A stretch of DNA of 64,000 nt from Faecalibacterium sp. An121 (GTDB lineage Bacteria > Bacillota > Clostridia > Oscillospirales > Ruminococcaceae). Made by a program: the position numbers and the translations under genes. The stretch lies in NCBI RefSeq assembly GCF_002160915.1, contig NZ_NFLM01000009.1:1-64000 (forward strand). Reading direction: 5' to 3'. Positions 14,874 through 32,776 of the stretch are shown here, piece by piece. Position 1 is the stretch's first letter, and each line of letters begins with the position of its first letter. The notes beneath the pieces are model-generated. The model searched no databases, was not told where the DNA came from, and saw only the letters and a list, made by a program, of their open reading frames with translations.

Positions 14874-15237
14874 TTGGATTCCTCCTGTTTTCTGGATGCC
14901 GCTGGTTTCCCTCCAGAGGCTTTTTGTTGGTTTACTTCGGTCGGTTTGTCTTCCACCAGGCTGCCGGTAGTGGGCCGGCACTCATTTTTCAATCTCCGAT
15001 TGACTTACGGAGCCTCTCACCCTATCGCCTGCGACGGTTATGATCTCGCTCGGGCTGTAGCTGGTGGGGAGTCTCTCTTCCCTGTCCTCGTCGCCTCCTC
15101 CGGGGACTGCCCGGATTCTTCGGGGTTCGGGTTCGCTCGTTCCTTGCGGAAGTCCTGGCGTCCTCTCCCCGATCTGGCTCTTACAGAGAAGTCGTTGTCT
15201 GGTGGTTCTTCATTCAGTTTTCAAGGTCCAGTTTTAC

Positions 15238-15287
15238 TAAGCATTTTTGCTTATGATCATTATACTATACAATTTTGCTTAAGTCAA
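15238..15287 (-). promoter_or_regulatory. Promoter and operator of the xis-int-mob operon
   Basis: Minus-strand TTGACT (15282-15287), 17-base spacer, TATAAT (15259-15264). Just downstream is the palindrome TAAGCATTTTTGCTTA (15238-15253), and a half-site TTTTGCTTAAG overlaps the -35. These repeats are likely bound by the divergent XRE repressor. Confidence 0.75.
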
Positions 15288-15330
15288 GAGGCTAGATGTG
15301 ATATATTAAACTTTTTTGTTTCATTTTCTC

Positions 15331-15359
15331 TTGACTATCTTAAACATATATGTTACACT
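15331..15359 (+). promoter_or_regulatory. Promoter of the XRE repressor gene
   Basis: TTGACT (15331-15336), 17-base spacer, TACACT (15354-15359), 37 bases before the start codon. Confidence 0.7.
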
Positions 15360-15395
15360 CAGGTTGTAACAAACCGACGAATGGAGATGACTCTC

Positions 15396-15920
15396 ATGGC
15401 AATAGGTGAACGCATCCGCTTTTTCCGCATGTTAAGAGGAATGACCCAGAAATACCTCGGAATGACCGTTGGCTTTCCCGAAAAGTCTGCTGATGTCCGG
15501 CTGGCTCAGTATGAAAATGGCTCCCGGTCACCCAAGGCTGACCTGACTGCGGCCCTGGCCGAGGTGCTGGATGTCTCCCCTCAGGCTCTTTCTGTGCCTG
15601 ACATTGACTCCTATACCGGCCTGATGCACACCTTGTTCACCCTGGAAGACCTCTATGGCCTTAAGGTCCGCGAGCTGGATGGAGAGATCTGCCTCACTGT
15701 GGATGTGCGCCAAAACAAGGACGCTGCCCACCTCCACGAGATGTTGTGCAGCTGGCGGGAGCAGGCTGCCAAACTTGAAGCTGGTGAGATCTCCAAGGAG
15801 GACTACGACAAGTGGCGGTACCACTATCCTGACTTTGACACCTCCTCTCTCCGACAGAAGGTCGGGCCGTCTCAGGGACTGAGCGATCTGCTGACAGACG
15901 CACTCAAAAATGAAGACTAA
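15396..15920 (+). CDS. XRE-family repressor of the element
   Basis: A 174-residue protein with an N-terminal Cro/C1 HTH (RIRFFRMLRGMTQKYLGMTV, RLAQYENGSRSPKADL) and a C-terminal domain with a long charged helix. ATG 15396 is preceded by GGAGATGA at 5-base spacing, better than ATG 15381. It is divergent from the xis-int-mob operon and faces an operator-like palindrome, so it probably keeps integration and mobilization genes silent, like a lysogenic repressor. Confidence 0.88.
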   Translation: MAIGERIRFFRMLRGMTQKYLGMTVGFPEKSADVRLAQYENGSRSPKADLTAALAEVLDVSPQALSVPDIDSYTGLMHTLFTLEDLYGLKVRELDGEICLTVDVRQNKDAAHLHEMLCSWREQAAKLEAGEISKEDYDKWRYHYPDFDTSSLRQKVGPSQGLSDLLTDALKNED

Positions 15921-15926
15921 ACAAAA

Positions 15927-15966
15927 AAGGTCTAACTGATTCGCAAAAATCAGTTAGACCTTTTTC
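15927..15966 (+). terminator. Strong Rho-independent terminator
   Basis: A 14-bp perfect stem (AGGTCTAACTGATT and its complement) with a CGCAAA loop followed by TTTTTC, just after the XRE repressor stop. Confidence 0.92.
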
Positions 15967-16042
15967 TCTTGGATGAATGCTTCACACACCTGCAAGCCAC
16001 CCGTTCCCTGCTGATAAACCCAGCAAGTGCGGATTTGAAGGG

Positions 16043-16061
16043 TGCTATCATTCTGCTATCA
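16043..16061. repeat. Right TGCTATCA arm-site repeats
   Basis: TGCTATCA at 16043-16050 and 16054-16061, 11 bases apart, matching the copies at 3632 and 3657. They lie 74 bases from the guaA core. Confidence 0.6.
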
Positions 16062-16130
16062 AAATAGAAATTCCAGATGGAAAAAGTGAGTGTTCATGCG
16101 GGTTTTTACGCCCTCAAAAGCACATTTTAG

Positions 16131-17678
16131 TTATTCCATCTCGATCGTCGCAGGCGGTTTGCCGGTGCAGTCATAGAACACGCGGTTGACGTGTTTGACC
16201 TCATTGACGATGCGGCTGGTAACCGTGCCCAGCACGTCCCAGGGGACGTTGTAGCTCTCGGCGGTCATAAAGTCGGTGGTGGTCACGGCCCGCAGGGCTA
16301 CGGCGTAGTCATAGGTACGCTCGTCTCCCATCACGCCTACGCTGTGCATATTGGTCAGCGCCGCATAATACTGGCTGATCTCTTTGTCCAGGCCGGCTTT
16401 GGCGATCTCCTCACGCCAGATGGCATCTGCATCCTGCACGATGGCCACCTTCTCGGGGGTCACTTCGCCAATGATGCGGATCGCCAGCCCGGGCCCGGGG
16501 AAGGGCTGACGGCTGACAAGATATTCCGGCAGGCCCAGCTCACGGCCAGCCTGGCGCACTTCGTCCTTGAAGAGGTTGCGCAGAGGCTCCACCAGCGCCT
16601 TGAAGTCCACATGGTCGGGCAAGCCGCCTACATTGTGGTGGCTCTTGATGACCGTGGACTCGCCGCCCAGGCCGCTCTCCACCACGTCGGGATAAATGGT
16701 GCCCTGGGCCAGGAAATCCACATGGCCGATCTTTTTGGCCTCTTCCTCAAAGACCCGGATGAACTCCTCACCAATGATCTTGCGTTTGCGCTCAGGCTCG
16801 GTGACGCCGGCCAGCCTGCCAAAATAGCGGGCGCGGGCGTCCACGCACACAAAATTGATATCAAAGTTGGGGTTGCCGGGGCCAAAGACCGCGCAGACCT
16901 CCTCCTTCTCGTTTTTGCGCAGCAGGCCGTGGTCCACAAAGACACAGGTCAGCTGTTTGCCCACTGCCTTAGCCAGCATGGCCGCCAGCACCGAGGAATC
17001 CACGCCGCCGGACAGGGCGCACAGCACCTTGCCGTCGCCGATCTGCTCCCGCAGGGCCTTGACATTGCTCTCCACAAAGGAATCCATCTTCCAGTCGCCG
17101 GTGCAGCCGCAGACGTTGTAGACAAAGTTGCGCAGCATCTTCTTGCCTTCGGCGGTGTGCAGCACCTCAGGATGGAATTGCACCGCATACAGGCCCTTTT
17201 CGGCGTTCTCCATGGCAGCCACCGGGCAGTTGGCCGTATGGGCAGTCACCTGGAAGCCGTCGGGAGCCTGCTGGATGTAATCGTTGTGACTCATCCAGCA
17301 GATGGTGGAATCGTGTACGCCCTGGAACAGCTTGCTGGAGGTATCCACAAAGACCTCCGTTTTGCCGTATTCACGCTCGGGGGCCCGGCTCACCTTGCCG
17401 CCCAGCAGATGGGTCATCAGCTGGCTGCCATAGCAGATGCCCAGGATGGGCACGCCCCAGGTAAAGATCTCGGGGTCGCAGCTGGCCGAGTCCTCCAGAT
17501 AGACGCTGTTGGGGCCGCCTGTAAAAATGATACCCTTGGGGTTTTTGGCACGGATCACCGACAGGTCGGTCTTATAGGAATAGATCTCACAGTAAACATT
17601 GTTCTCACGCACCCGGCGCGCGATCAGCTGATTATACTGGCCGCCAAAGTCCAGTACGATCACCGTTTCATGCTGCAT
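16131..17678 (-). CDS. guaA: GMP synthase (glutamine-hydrolysing)
   Basis: A 515-residue GuaA converting XMP to GMP with glutamine and ATP. The N-terminal class I amidotransferase has GICYGSQ with nucleophile Cys82 and the HPEVLHT His-Glu pair (about 173). The ATP-PPase domain has the P-loop [12 protein letters not shown] (about 223) and the C-terminal dimerisation domain ends in PPATIEME. The last codons hold the 9-bp sequence repeated at 3523, so the mobile element abuts the stop without disrupting the protein. Confidence 0.97.
   Translation of the reverse strand: MQHETVIVLDFGGQYNQLIARRVRENNVYCEIYSYKTDLSVIRAKNPKGIIFTGGPNSVYLEDSASCDPEIFTWGVPILGICYGSQLMTHLLGGKVSRAPEREYGKTEVFVDTSSKLFQGVHDSTICWMSHNDYIQQAPDGFQVTAHTANCPVAAMENAEKGLYAVQFHPEVLHTAEGKKMLRNFVYNVCGCTGDWKMDSFVESNVKALREQIGDGKVLCALSGGVDSSVLAAMLAKAVGKQLTCVFVDHGLLRKNEKEEVCAVFGPGNPNFDINFVCVDARARYFGRLAGVTEPERKRKIIGEEFIRVFEEEAKKIGHVDFLAQGTIYPDVVESGLGGESTVIKSHHNVGGLPDHVDFKALVEPLRNLFKDEVRQAGRELGLPEYLVSRQPFPGPGLAIRIIGEVTPEKVAIVQDADAIWREEIAKAGLDKEISQYYAALTNMHSVGVMGDERTYDYAVALRAVTTTDFMTAESYNVPWDVLGTVTSRIVNEVKHVNRVFYDCTGKPPATIEME
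16135..16143. other. Right attachment core in guaA (candidate)
   Basis: TCCATCTCG, identical to 3523-3531, lies within the final codons of guaA. The exact crossover point is unknown. Confidence 0.55.
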
Positions 17679-17723
17679 GCTGTTTCCTCCTGCATTCTCC
17701 AGAAAAATGTATCGTTATCGAAT

Positions 17724-17752
17724 AGTATACCATATTTCCAAAAGAAAATCGA
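17724..17752 (-). promoter_or_regulatory. guaA promoter
   Basis: Minus-strand TATACT (17724-17729) with a poor -35 (CGATTT) 17 bases upstream. AGGAGG precedes the guaA ATG. No purine riboswitch fold was apparent in this short leader. Confidence 0.5.
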
Positions 17753-17801
17753 CTCTTTTCACCGAATTATGGAAAGTTCTCTCCCCACGCCAAAACAAAA
17801 A

Positions 17802-17832
17802 GCCCCTCCCTGCCCAAAAGGCAGGAAGGGGC
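17802..17832 (-). terminator. tuf terminator
   Basis: A 13-bp stem (GCCCCTCCCTGCC type, 17802-17814 with 17820-17832, one mismatch) followed on the minus strand by CTTTTTGTTTT, 38 bases after the tuf stop. Confidence 0.88.
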
Positions 17833-17870
17833 GGATGGCTTAGGGTTTTATCCCCTCAGACCGCAGCAGA

Positions 17871-19076
<1,206 letters not shown>

Positions 19077-19150
19077 TGGAATATCCTCCCTTTAAAACGG
19101 TTTCTGTTGGTTATAACAGCCTCGCGCCTGCAAGATTGCATTGCAAGGCT

Positions 19151-19179
19151 ATTCTACTAGATTATCCCTATAAAATCAA
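19151..19179 (-). promoter_or_regulatory. Internal promoter of tuf
   Basis: Minus-strand TTGATT (19174-19179), 17-base spacer, TAGAAT (19151-19156), about 75 bases before tuf. A short stem (CTGAAC...GTTCAG near 19205) between fusA and this promoter may weaken readthrough. Confidence 0.65.
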
Positions 19180-19233
19180 GAGATTTTCCAGAAATTTTGC
19201 TGCTGAACACAAAGTTCAGCCATTTTGCAGCCC

Positions 19234-21363
19234 TTACTGCTTGGTACGGCCTGCAATGATCTGGTCGGCGATGTTCTTGGGCACCGGCTCGTAGTGAGAC
19301 GGCTCCATGACATACTGGCCACGGCCCTGGGTCTTGCTGCGCAGGTCGGTGGCGTAGCCGAACATCTGGGCCAGAGGCACCATCGCGTTGACGCGCTGGG
19401 TACCGGCCATAGCCTCCATGCCCTGGATCTGGCCGCGGCGAGCATTCAGGTCGCCGATGACGTCGCCCAGGTACTCGTCGGGAACGATGACCGCCACCTT
19501 CATGATAGGCTCGGTGATGATGGGGTCAGCCTTGCGCATAGCCTCCTTGAAGGCCATGGAACCGGCGATGGAGAAAGCCATTTCGGAAGAGTCGACCTCG
19601 TGGTACGAACCATCCCACAGGGTGACCTTGACGTCCACCACGGGATAACCGGCCAGCACGCCCGCCTTCATAGCACCCTGGATACCGTTGTCGACAGCCG
19701 GGATGTATTCCTTCGGGATAGCGCCGCCCACGATGGCGTTGACGAACTCGTAACCCTTGCCGGGCTCATTGGGCTCGATCTTGATCTTGACGTGACCATA
19801 CTGGCCCTTACCACCGGACTGACGAGCGTACTTGGTCTCCTGGTTGGCAGCCTTGCGGATGGTCTCACGGTAAGCGACCTGGGGTGCGCCCACGTTGGCT
19901 TCCACCTTGAACTCGCGCAGCAGGCGGTCCACGATGATCTCCAGGTGCAGCTCGCCCATGCCGGCGATGATGGTCTGACCAGTCTCCTCGTCGGTGTAGG
20001 TCTTGAAGGTGGGATCTTCCTCAGCCAGCTTGGCCAGGGCAATGCCCATCTTCTCGTTGCCGGCCTTGGTCTTGGGCTCGATGGCCACGCGGATGACGGG
20101 CTCGGGGAACTTCATCGACTCCAGGATGATGGGATGGTTCTCATCGCACAGGGTGTCACCGGTGGTGGTGTTCTTCAGGCCCACAACAGCCGCGATATCG
20201 CCTGCATAGCAGCAGTCGATATCCTTGCGGTGGTTGGAGTGCATCTGCAGGATACGGCCCATGCGCTCGCGGCAGTCCTTCACCGAGTTGTAGACGGTGG
20301 TGCCTGCCTCGACCTTGCCGGAGTAGACGCGGAAGTATGCCAGCTTGCCGACGAAGGGGTCGGTAGCGATCTTGAAGGCCAGAGCGGCGAAGGGTGCGTC
20401 GTCGGAAGACGGACGGGTCTCGGGCTCCTCGGTCTCAGGATTGATGCCCTTGATATCCTCGATATCGGTGGGGGCGGGCATATAGTCCACGATCGCGTCC
20501 AGCAGCTTCTGGACGCCCTTGTTCTTATAGGAAGAGCCGCAGACCACAGGCACCAGGGTGTTGGCGATGGTCTCCTTGCGGATGGCAGCCTTCAGCTCAT
20601 CGCGGGTGATCTCCTCGCCTTCCAGGTACTTTTCCATCAGGGCTTCGTCGTTCTCGGCGACAGCCTCCACCAGGATATTGTGGTACTCCTCGGCCTGCTC
20701 CTTCATGTCGTCGGGGATCTCCTCGACGCGCATGTCGTTGCCCATATCGTCGTAGTAGACCTCAGCCTTCATGTCCACCAGGTCGATGATGCCCTTGAAG
20801 GTATCCTCGCAGCCGATGGGCAGCTGGATCGCCACGCCGTTGGCGTGCAGGCGGTCATGCAGCATCTTGATGCAGTTGAAGAAGTCGGCGCCCATGGTGT
20901 CCATCTTGTTGACGTAAACCATGCGGGGGACCTTGTACTCGTCTGCCTGACGCCAGACCGTCTCGGACTGGGGCTCGACGCCGCCCTTGGCAGCCAGAAC
21001 GGTAACGGAACCGTCCAGCACGCGCAGAGAGCGCTGCACCTCAACGGTGAAGTCCACGTGGCCCGGGGTGTCGATGATGTTGATACGATGACGGTTCTTC
21101 TTGTAGGCCACGGGATCCTTCTGGGTCTCGCTGTGGCTCCAGTAGCAGGTGGTGGCTGCCGAAGTAATGGTAATGCCGCGCTCCTGCTCCTGGACCATCC
21201 AGTCCATCGTGGCTGCGCCCTCATGCACCTCACCGATCTTGTGGGTGATGCCGGTGTAGTAGAGGATGCGCTCGGTGGTGGTGGTCTTACCGGCATCGAT
21301 GTGAGCCATGATGCCGATGTTTCTGGTCATCTGAAGAGAAACTTCTCTGGGTGTAGCCATCAA
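19234..21363 (-). CDS. fusA: Elongation factor G
   Basis: A 709-residue EF-G, the translocation GTPase. G1 [15 protein letters not shown] (about 21-35), [16 protein letters not shown] and NKMD motifs are present, followed by domains II-V with YRETI and the C-terminal [12 protein letters not shown] and [13 protein letters not shown] segments. It starts 15 bases after the rpsG stop. Confidence 0.98.
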   Translation of the reverse strand: MMATPREVSLQMTRNIGIMAHIDAGKTTTTERILYYTGITHKIGEVHEGAATMDWMVQEQERGITITSAATTCYWSHSETQKDPVAYKKNRHRINIIDTPGHVDFTVEVQRSLRVLDGSVTVLAAKGGVEPQSETVWRQADEYKVPRMVYVNKMDTMGADFFNCIKMLHDRLHANGVAIQLPIGCEDTFKGIIDLVDMKAEVYYDDMGNDMRVEEIPDDMKEQAEEYHNILVEAVAENDEALMEKYLEGEEITRDELKAAIRKETIANTLVPVVCGSSYKNKGVQKLLDAIVDYMPAPTDIEDIKGINPETEEPETRPSSDDAPFAALAFKIATDPFVGKLAYFRVYSGKVEAGTTVYNSVKDCRERMGRILQMHSNHRKDIDCCYAGDIAAVVGLKNTTTGDTLCDENHPIILESMKFPEPVIRVAIEPKTKAGNEKMGIALAKLAEEDPTFKTYTDEETGQTIIAGMGELHLEIIVDRLLREFKVEANVGAPQVAYRETIRKAANQETKYARQSGGKGQYGHVKIKIEPNEPGKGYEFVNAIVGGAIPKEYIPAVDNGIQGAMKAGVLAGYPVVDVKVTLWDGSYHEVDSSEMAFSIAGSMAFKEAMRKADPIITEPIMKVAVIVPDEYLGDVIGDLNARRGQIQGMEAMAGTQRVNAMVPLAQMFGYATDLRSKTQGRGQYVMEPSHYEPVPKNIADQIIAGRTKQ

Positions 21364-21378
21364 TGTACCTCCAGCAGA

Positions 21379-21849
21379 TCAATAGCGGAAATGAGCGAAA
21401 GCCTTGTTGGCCTCGGCCATCTTATGGGTATCCTCGCGCTTCTTCACGGCGGCGCCGGTGTTGTTGGCGGCGTCCATGATCTCGGCGGCCAGACGCTGGC
21501 TCATGGTCTTTTCACCACGATTGCGGCTGTAAGTGGTCAGCCAGCGCAGGCCCAGGGTCTCGCGGCGGGCAGGGCTGACTTCCAGGGGGACCTGGTAGTT
21601 GGCGCCACCCACGCGGCGGGTCTTGCACTCGAGGCTGGGCATGATGTTCTCCATGGCCTTCTCAAAGACCTCCAGGGGATCGTTGCCTGTCTTCTCCTGG
21701 ATCATGGTGAAAGCATCATAAACGATCTTCTGAGCAACGCCCTTTTTGCCGTCCAGCATGACGCTGTTGACAAGGCGGGTAACCATCTTGGAATTGTAAA
21801 TAGGATCAGCTAAGACATCGCGCTTAGCAATGTTACCTCTTCTAGGCAT
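21379..21849 (-). CDS. rpsG: Ribosomal protein uS7
   Basis: A 156-residue S7, the family's usual length for bacteria, that nucleates assembly of the 30S head. [12 protein letters not shown] and the [12 protein letters not shown] hairpin region are diagnostic. I place the start at 21849, preceded by GGAGGG; six extra in-frame residues upstream are not conserved. Confidence 0.97.
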   Translation of the reverse strand: MPRRGNIAKRDVLADPIYNSKMVTRLVNSVMLDGKKGVAQKIVYDAFTMIQEKTGNDPLEVFEKAMENIMPSLECKTRRVGGANYQVPLEVSPARRETLGLRWLTTYSRNRGEKTMSQRLAAEIMDAANNTGAAVKKREDTHKMAEANKAFAHFRY

Positions 21850-22011
21850 CTTTCTTCCCTCCTTCACAGAATGATATCATCGGTACTCGAAAGTATTAAA
21901 CTCCCGTTGTGTCACAAAGAGCTGACCTTACATAAACCGTTGCCATCTACCGTGTTACGCGCAGACTTGTTATTTATATATGGAAAGCCGTTTATGGCGG
22001 TTCAGGTTTTA

Positions 22012-22440
22012 TTACTTCTTAGCAGCACCGGCCTTGGGACGCTTTGCGCCGTACTTGGAGCGGGCCTGGTTGCGGCCTGCAACACCCTGGGCATCCAGAG
22101 TGCCGCGGATGATGTGGTAACGCACACCGGGCAGGTCCTTGACACGGCCGCCGCGGATCAGAACGACCGAGTGCTCCTGCAGGTTGTGGCCGATGCCGGG
22201 AATGTAAGAGGTGACCTCGATACCATTCGTCAGGCGGACACGAGCAACCTTACGCAGTGCAGAGTTGGGCTTCTTGGGGGTCATGGTACGGACGGCAGTG
22301 CAGACGCCACGCTTCTGGGGGCTGTTCAGATCAGAATACTGTTTCTTCTGAGAATTGTAGCTCTTCAGCAGGGCGGGAGCAGTGCTCTTGGTAGCCAGGA
22401 CATCGCGGCCTTTGCGTACAAGCTGGTTAAAAGTAGGCAT
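22012..22440 (-). CDS. rpsL: Ribosomal protein uS12
   Basis: A 142-residue S12 of the decoding centre. [17 protein letters not shown] and [13 protein letters not shown] carry the conserved lysines where streptomycin-resistance changes occur; both are wild type. A few extra residues (SQKKQYSDL) before PQKRG make it slightly longer than the Bacillus protein. First gene of the rpsL-rpsG-fusA-tuf operon. The L7Ae-like gene often found between rpoC and rpsL in Bacillota is absent. Confidence 0.97.
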   Translation of the reverse strand: MPTFNQLVRKGRDVLATKSTAPALLKSYNSQKKQYSDLNSPQKRGVCTAVRTMTPKKPNSALRKVARVRLTNGIEVTSYIPGIGHNLQEHSVVLIRGGRVKDLPGVRYHIIRGTLDAQGVAGRNQARSKYGAKRPKAGAAKK

Positions 22441-22531
22441 TGTGTTTCTCCTTTCCTATAGTTTTTCCTGCCGGGCGGTCTGCCCGGCACATTTTGCCGC
22501 ACTTCGCCCTAAAGCGAAGCGCAACATGATT

Positions 22532-22560
22532 ATTGTACACAGAAACACCCGTGATGTCAA
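22532..22560 (-). promoter_or_regulatory. Promoter of the str operon
   Basis: Minus-strand perfect TTGACA (22555-22560), 17-base spacer, TACAAT (22532-22537), about 90 bases before rpsL. A CTTCGC/GCGAAG hairpin lies in the leader. Confidence 0.85.
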
Positions 22561-22633
22561 CAGTTTTTCCAGAAAAATTTTATTTTATACACGGATGTTA
22601 CTTTGCCTTTCCATTCCCCTCTCCCATGCCAAA

Positions 22634-22669
22634 AACGCCCCCTCTGCACCGGGGCGCAGAAGGGGCGTT
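22634..22669 (-). terminator. rpoBC terminator
   Basis: A 14-bp stem (22634-22647 with 22656-22669) followed by GTTTTTGG on the minus strand, downstream of rpoC. Confidence 0.88.
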
Positions 22670-22702
22670 CGACTATGCTTTTACGGGGTCAGGAAACGGC
22701 GC

Positions 22703-26284
<3,582 letters not shown>

Positions 26285-26339
26285 GAATCGAACCCTTCCT
26301 TAATCTCTATAACAAGTTCCGATGCAAAACAGGCTGTCC

Positions 26340-30167
<3,828 letters not shown>

Positions 30168-30374
30168 AAAATCAACCACTCCTTACTTTTATACTCCACA
30201 GGCGTGATAACAAGGCAGCCGCGAAGCCGCCCGATTTCTGGCAGACTCACAGAAACAGCCCCTGCGCAGGCGGAAAGGGTTCGTCGTTTTTCACAAACTT
30301 TTGCTTTTGGAGCCCGCCAAAGGATCTGCAAAACCCCGTTTTTCGCGCAGTATTCCATTTTGTGATACTTAGGT

Positions 30375-30403
30375 AGTATAGCGCAAAAAAATCCTGTTGT
30401 CAA
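30375..30403 (-). promoter_or_regulatory. rpoBC promoter
   Basis: Minus-strand perfect TTGACA (30398-30403), 17-base spacer, TATACT (30375-30380). Confidence 0.87.
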
Positions 30404-30575
30404 GCCATTTTACAGACTTGGGTCAAAAAATTTTTCCGGAGCCTCCCGGCATTCGTACGCACGGCGCCGTGTCATAAAAGTGTATTTTGGGGCTTGCATT
30501 TTTCGTTTTTCACGTTCCATCCAAAAAAGCCTTTGGTGATTTTGTCGATGTTGCCTCTTGCCAAAGCCGGCAAAA

Positions 30576-30601
30576 CCGGGCAGGGGATGGACCCTGCCCG
30601 G
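30576..30601 (-). terminator. Terminator of the 74-residue protein gene
   Basis: A 10-bp perfect stem (CCGGGCAGGG with CCCTGCCCGG) and TCCATC loop, followed on the minus strand by TTTTG. Confidence 0.75.
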
Positions 30602-30607
30602 CTGGTG

Positions 30608-30832
30608 TCAATATTCTTTTGTCACGTCCTCCGGCTTCAGCCCGTACTCCCGCAGGAAGCGGGCCATATCCCCCTCCCCGCGGATCAGCATGACCTCCTC
30701 AAAGCGCCCGGTGGCCTTTTCCTTAAAGCCGGCGGCCTGTTCGCCGGTGCAGATGCTGCACCGCACCACGGGTTTCCAGCAGGCAAGATCGTAGGTCTTT
30801 TTTCCGGGAGCCTTCTTTTTTCCAAACAGCAT
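30608..30832 (-). CDS. Small conserved protein with CSICTGEQ motif
   Basis: A 74-residue cytosolic protein. The core WKPVVRCSICTGEQAAGFK, followed by TGRFEEVMLI and ending in TKEY, belongs to a small family of clostridial proteins that I recall only as hypothetical or misannotated. CxxC could bind a metal. Start ATG 30832 has GGGGAGG upstream. It lies alone between the carboxyltransferase operon and rpoB, with its own terminator. Function unknown. Confidence 0.75.
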   Translation of the reverse strand: MLFGKKKAPGKKTYDLACWKPVVRCSICTGEQAAGFKEKATGRFEEVMLIRGEGDMARFLREYGLKPEDVTKEY

Positions 30833-30861
30833 TGCGGCTACCTCCCCATACAAAACAAAAA

Positions 30862-30882
30862 GGGGCCCCGGTGCGGGGCCCC
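30862..30882 (-). terminator. Terminator of the carboxyltransferase operon
   Basis: GGGGCCCCG pairs with CGGGGCCCC (30874-30882), followed by TTTTTGTTTT on the minus strand, directly after the 5S-like gene. Confidence 0.85.
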
Positions 30883-30894
30883 CCGGATCATCGA

Positions 30895-32298
30895 TCAGAC
30901 AGGATGGGATTTGTTGGTATAGTCGGCGTGGTCGGCATCCACACCCTGCAGTTTGGCGTTCCGCTTTTCAAAGAACTTGGGAGCCACCTGGGGGAACATG
31001 GCGTAGGTCAGCGCGTCCTCCTCCTGGATGGTCCACTTGGCGGCCTCGGCCTTCAGCTTGTCCATCTCAGGCTCCAGGGTATCGGCAAAGCGGCAGGTGA
31101 TGGGCTGCTCGTCGCCCAGGATCTTCTTGGTGAATTCGGGGCTGATGGGCGCAGGGGTCTTGCCGTAGTCGCCATGGACCAGGCCCTTGAACTCCTTGGT
31201 CACCATCTTATAGCGCTCGCCCAGGATGACATTGAAGACAGCCTGGGTGCCCACGATCTGGCTGGTGGGCGTGACCAGCGGCGGATAGCCTGCATCCTCA
31301 CGGACGCGGGGGATCTCAGCCAGCACTTCGTCCAGCTTGTCCTCCTTGCCGGCGTCCTTCAGCTGCTTGAGCATATTGGAGAACATGCCGCCCGGCACCT
31401 GGTAGATCAGGGTGTTGGCGTCCACGCCCAGGCTCTTGGGGCTGATCTGGCCGTTGGCGATATACTTCTCGCGCAGCTTCGTAAAGTAAGCCCGGACCAC
31501 ATTCAGCTGGTTCAGATCCAGGCCGGTATCGTAGTCGGTGCCCTGCAGGGCGGCCACCAGGCTCTCGGTGGGCATATGGCTGGTGCCCATGGCCAGGGGG
31601 CTCATGGCAGTATCCACAATGTCGGCGCCTGCCTCGATGCCCTTGATGATGGACATGGACGCCAGGCCGGCCGTATAGTGGCTGTGGATGTCCACAGGGA
31701 TCTTGACGGCAGCTTTCAGCTCCCTGACCAGCTCATAGCAGGTATAGGGGGTCAGCAGGCCGGCCATATCCTTGATGCAGATGGAGTCTGCGCCCATCTC
31801 CTCCAGGGTCTTGGCATACTTGGCAAAGGCCTCGTTGGTATGAACCGGGCTGAGAGTGTAGCTGATGCAGCCCTGCACATGGGCGTGCTCCTTGTTGGCA
31901 GCCTTGATGGCGGTCTGCAGGTTGCGCGGGTCGTTCAGAGCGTCGAAAATGCGGATGATGTCGATGCCGTTGGCCACCGATTTCTGTACAAAGTACTCCA
32001 CCGCGTCGTCCGCATAGGGACGGTAGCCCAGCATATTCTGGCCGCGGAACAGCATCTGCAGCTTCTGGTGGGGCAGCTCTTTGCGCAGGATGCGCAGGCG
32101 CTCCCAGGGATCCTCATCCAGAAAGCGGATGCAGCTGTCAAAGGTGGCGCCGCCCCAGCATTCCACCGAGAAGTAGTTGATCTTGTCCATTTCGGGCAGG
32201 ATGGGACGCATCTCATCCATGGTCATGCGGGTCGCCAGCAGGGACTGGTGGGCGTCGCGCAGGACGACCTCAGTGACCTTGATGGGCTTTTTCGCCAT
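30895..32298 (-). CDS. Biotin-dependent carboxyltransferase, OadA/PycB/5S type
   Basis: A 467-residue keto-acid carboxyltransferase with a TIM-barrel HMGL-like domain: LRDAHQSLLATRM (about 13-25), the metal-ligand HSHYTAGLA, and IKDMAGLLTPY with the carbamylated-lysine-type Lys (about 176), then the PYC_OADA domain. It moves CO2 between biotin and pyruvate/oxaloacetate. No fused biotinyl domain; the carrier is the next gene upstream. I chose ATG 32298 (GGGGAGGG upstream). No OadB membrane subunit is nearby, which argues against a sodium-pumping decarboxylase encoded wholly here. Confidence 0.9.
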   Translation of the reverse strand: MAKKPIKVTEVVLRDAHQSLLATRMTMDEMRPILPEMDKINYFSVECWGGATFDSCIRFLDEDPWERLRILRKELPHQKLQMLFRGQNMLGYRPYADDAVEYFVQKSVANGIDIIRIFDALNDPRNLQTAIKAANKEHAHVQGCISYTLSPVHTNEAFAKYAKTLEEMGADSICIKDMAGLLTPYTCYELVRELKAAVKIPVDIHSHYTAGLASMSIIKGIEAGADIVDTAMSPLAMGTSHMPTESLVAALQGTDYDTGLDLNQLNVVRAYFTKLREKYIANGQISPKSLGVDANTLIYQVPGGMFSNMLKQLKDAGKEDKLDEVLAEIPRVREDAGYPPLVTPTSQIVGTQAVFNVILGERYKMVTKEFKGLVHGDYGKTPAPISPEFTKKILGDEQPITCRFADTLEPEMDKLKAEAAKWTIQEEDALTYAMFPQVAPKFFEKRNAKLQGVDADHADYTNKSHPV

Positions 32299-32317
32299 AG
32301 TTTTCACCCTCCCCTTT

Positions 32318-32716
32318 TCAGTTCAGCGTGACCAGGACGTCGCCCGAGTTGACCACGTCGCCCTTGTTCACATCCACAGTGGCCACGGTGCCGTCCTGGG
32401 GCGCCACGATCTCATTCTCCATCTTCATGGCTTCCAGCACCACCAGAGGATCGCCGGTCTTGACCGAAGCGCCGGCCTTGACCTTCACATCCAGGATGTT
32501 GCCGGGCATGGGGGCCTTGACAGCCACAGCGCCGGCCGCGCCCTTGGGAGCCGCGGGGGCCGGTGCGGCAGCGGGGGCGGGAGCTGCGGCCTTGGGAGCC
32601 GGAGCCGCAGGGGCAGGAGCTGCGGCGGGGGCGGCAGCAGGAGCTGCACCGGCAGTGGTCTCCTCCACGCTGACGCTGTAAGCGACACCGTTGACGGTAA
32701 TGTTGTAATACTTCAT
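32318..32716 (-). CDS. Biotinyl carrier protein (BCCP / 1.3S type)
   Basis: A 132-residue biotin carrier. A short N-terminal strand MKYYNITVNGVAYSV, an Ala/Pro-rich flexible linker (about 22-60) and a C-terminal biotinyl domain with EAMKME, Lys98 being the biotinylation site. Start 32716 has AGGAGGG. It is between the two catalytic subunits, so it shuttles carboxybiotin between them. Confidence 0.95.
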   Translation of the reverse strand: MKYYNITVNGVAYSVSVEETTAGAAPAAAPAAAPAPAAPAPKAAAPAPAAAPAPAAPKGAAGAVAVKAPMPGNILDVKVKAGASVKTGDPLVVLEAMKMENEIVAPQDGTVATVDVNKGDVVNSGDVLVTLN

Positions 32717-32776
32717 GGATAAACCCTCCTGGATCTTCAATGATCTTATTTCTTCTACTCGTACTCGATTCGTCGG

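Larger units (their letters stand above)
14874..15395. other. Divergent regulatory region, long xis leader
   Basis: 522 bases without a gene. The right part holds two divergent near-consensus promoters and an operator-like palindrome. The left 360 bases are transcribed as the leader of the excisionase-integrase operon and show several short pyrimidine-rich and self-complementary stretches, but no named riboswitch that I can recognise. Confidence 0.55.
3523..16143. mobile_element. Integrative mobilizable element in the 3' end of guaA
   Basis: An element of about 12.6 kb bounded by the 9-bp core copies at 3523-3531 and 16135-16143, with TGCTATCA pairs just inside each end. It contains the usual modules: integrase and excisionase-like gene near one end, MobC-like protein, RepA-like ATPase with iterons, MobV relaxase with oriT hairpins, regulators, and an AT-rich restriction/defence cargo operon. 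There are no conjugation (T4SS) genes, so transfer would depend on a helper. Confidence 0.7.
30168..30607. other. rpoB leader and upstream intergenic region
   Basis: 440 bases without a gene. It holds the rpoB 5' leader, its promoter at 30375-30403, and the terminator of the small gene at 30608 (30576-30601). No ribosomal L10-type leader fold was recognised. Confidence 0.6.

Noticed and set aside
16191-17843. Plus-strand open frame opposite guaA
   Set aside because: Antisense shadow; guaA is intact on the minus strand.
19225-21813. Plus-strand open frame of 862 codons opposite fusA and rpsG
   Set aside because: Spans two real genes antisense and has no domain.
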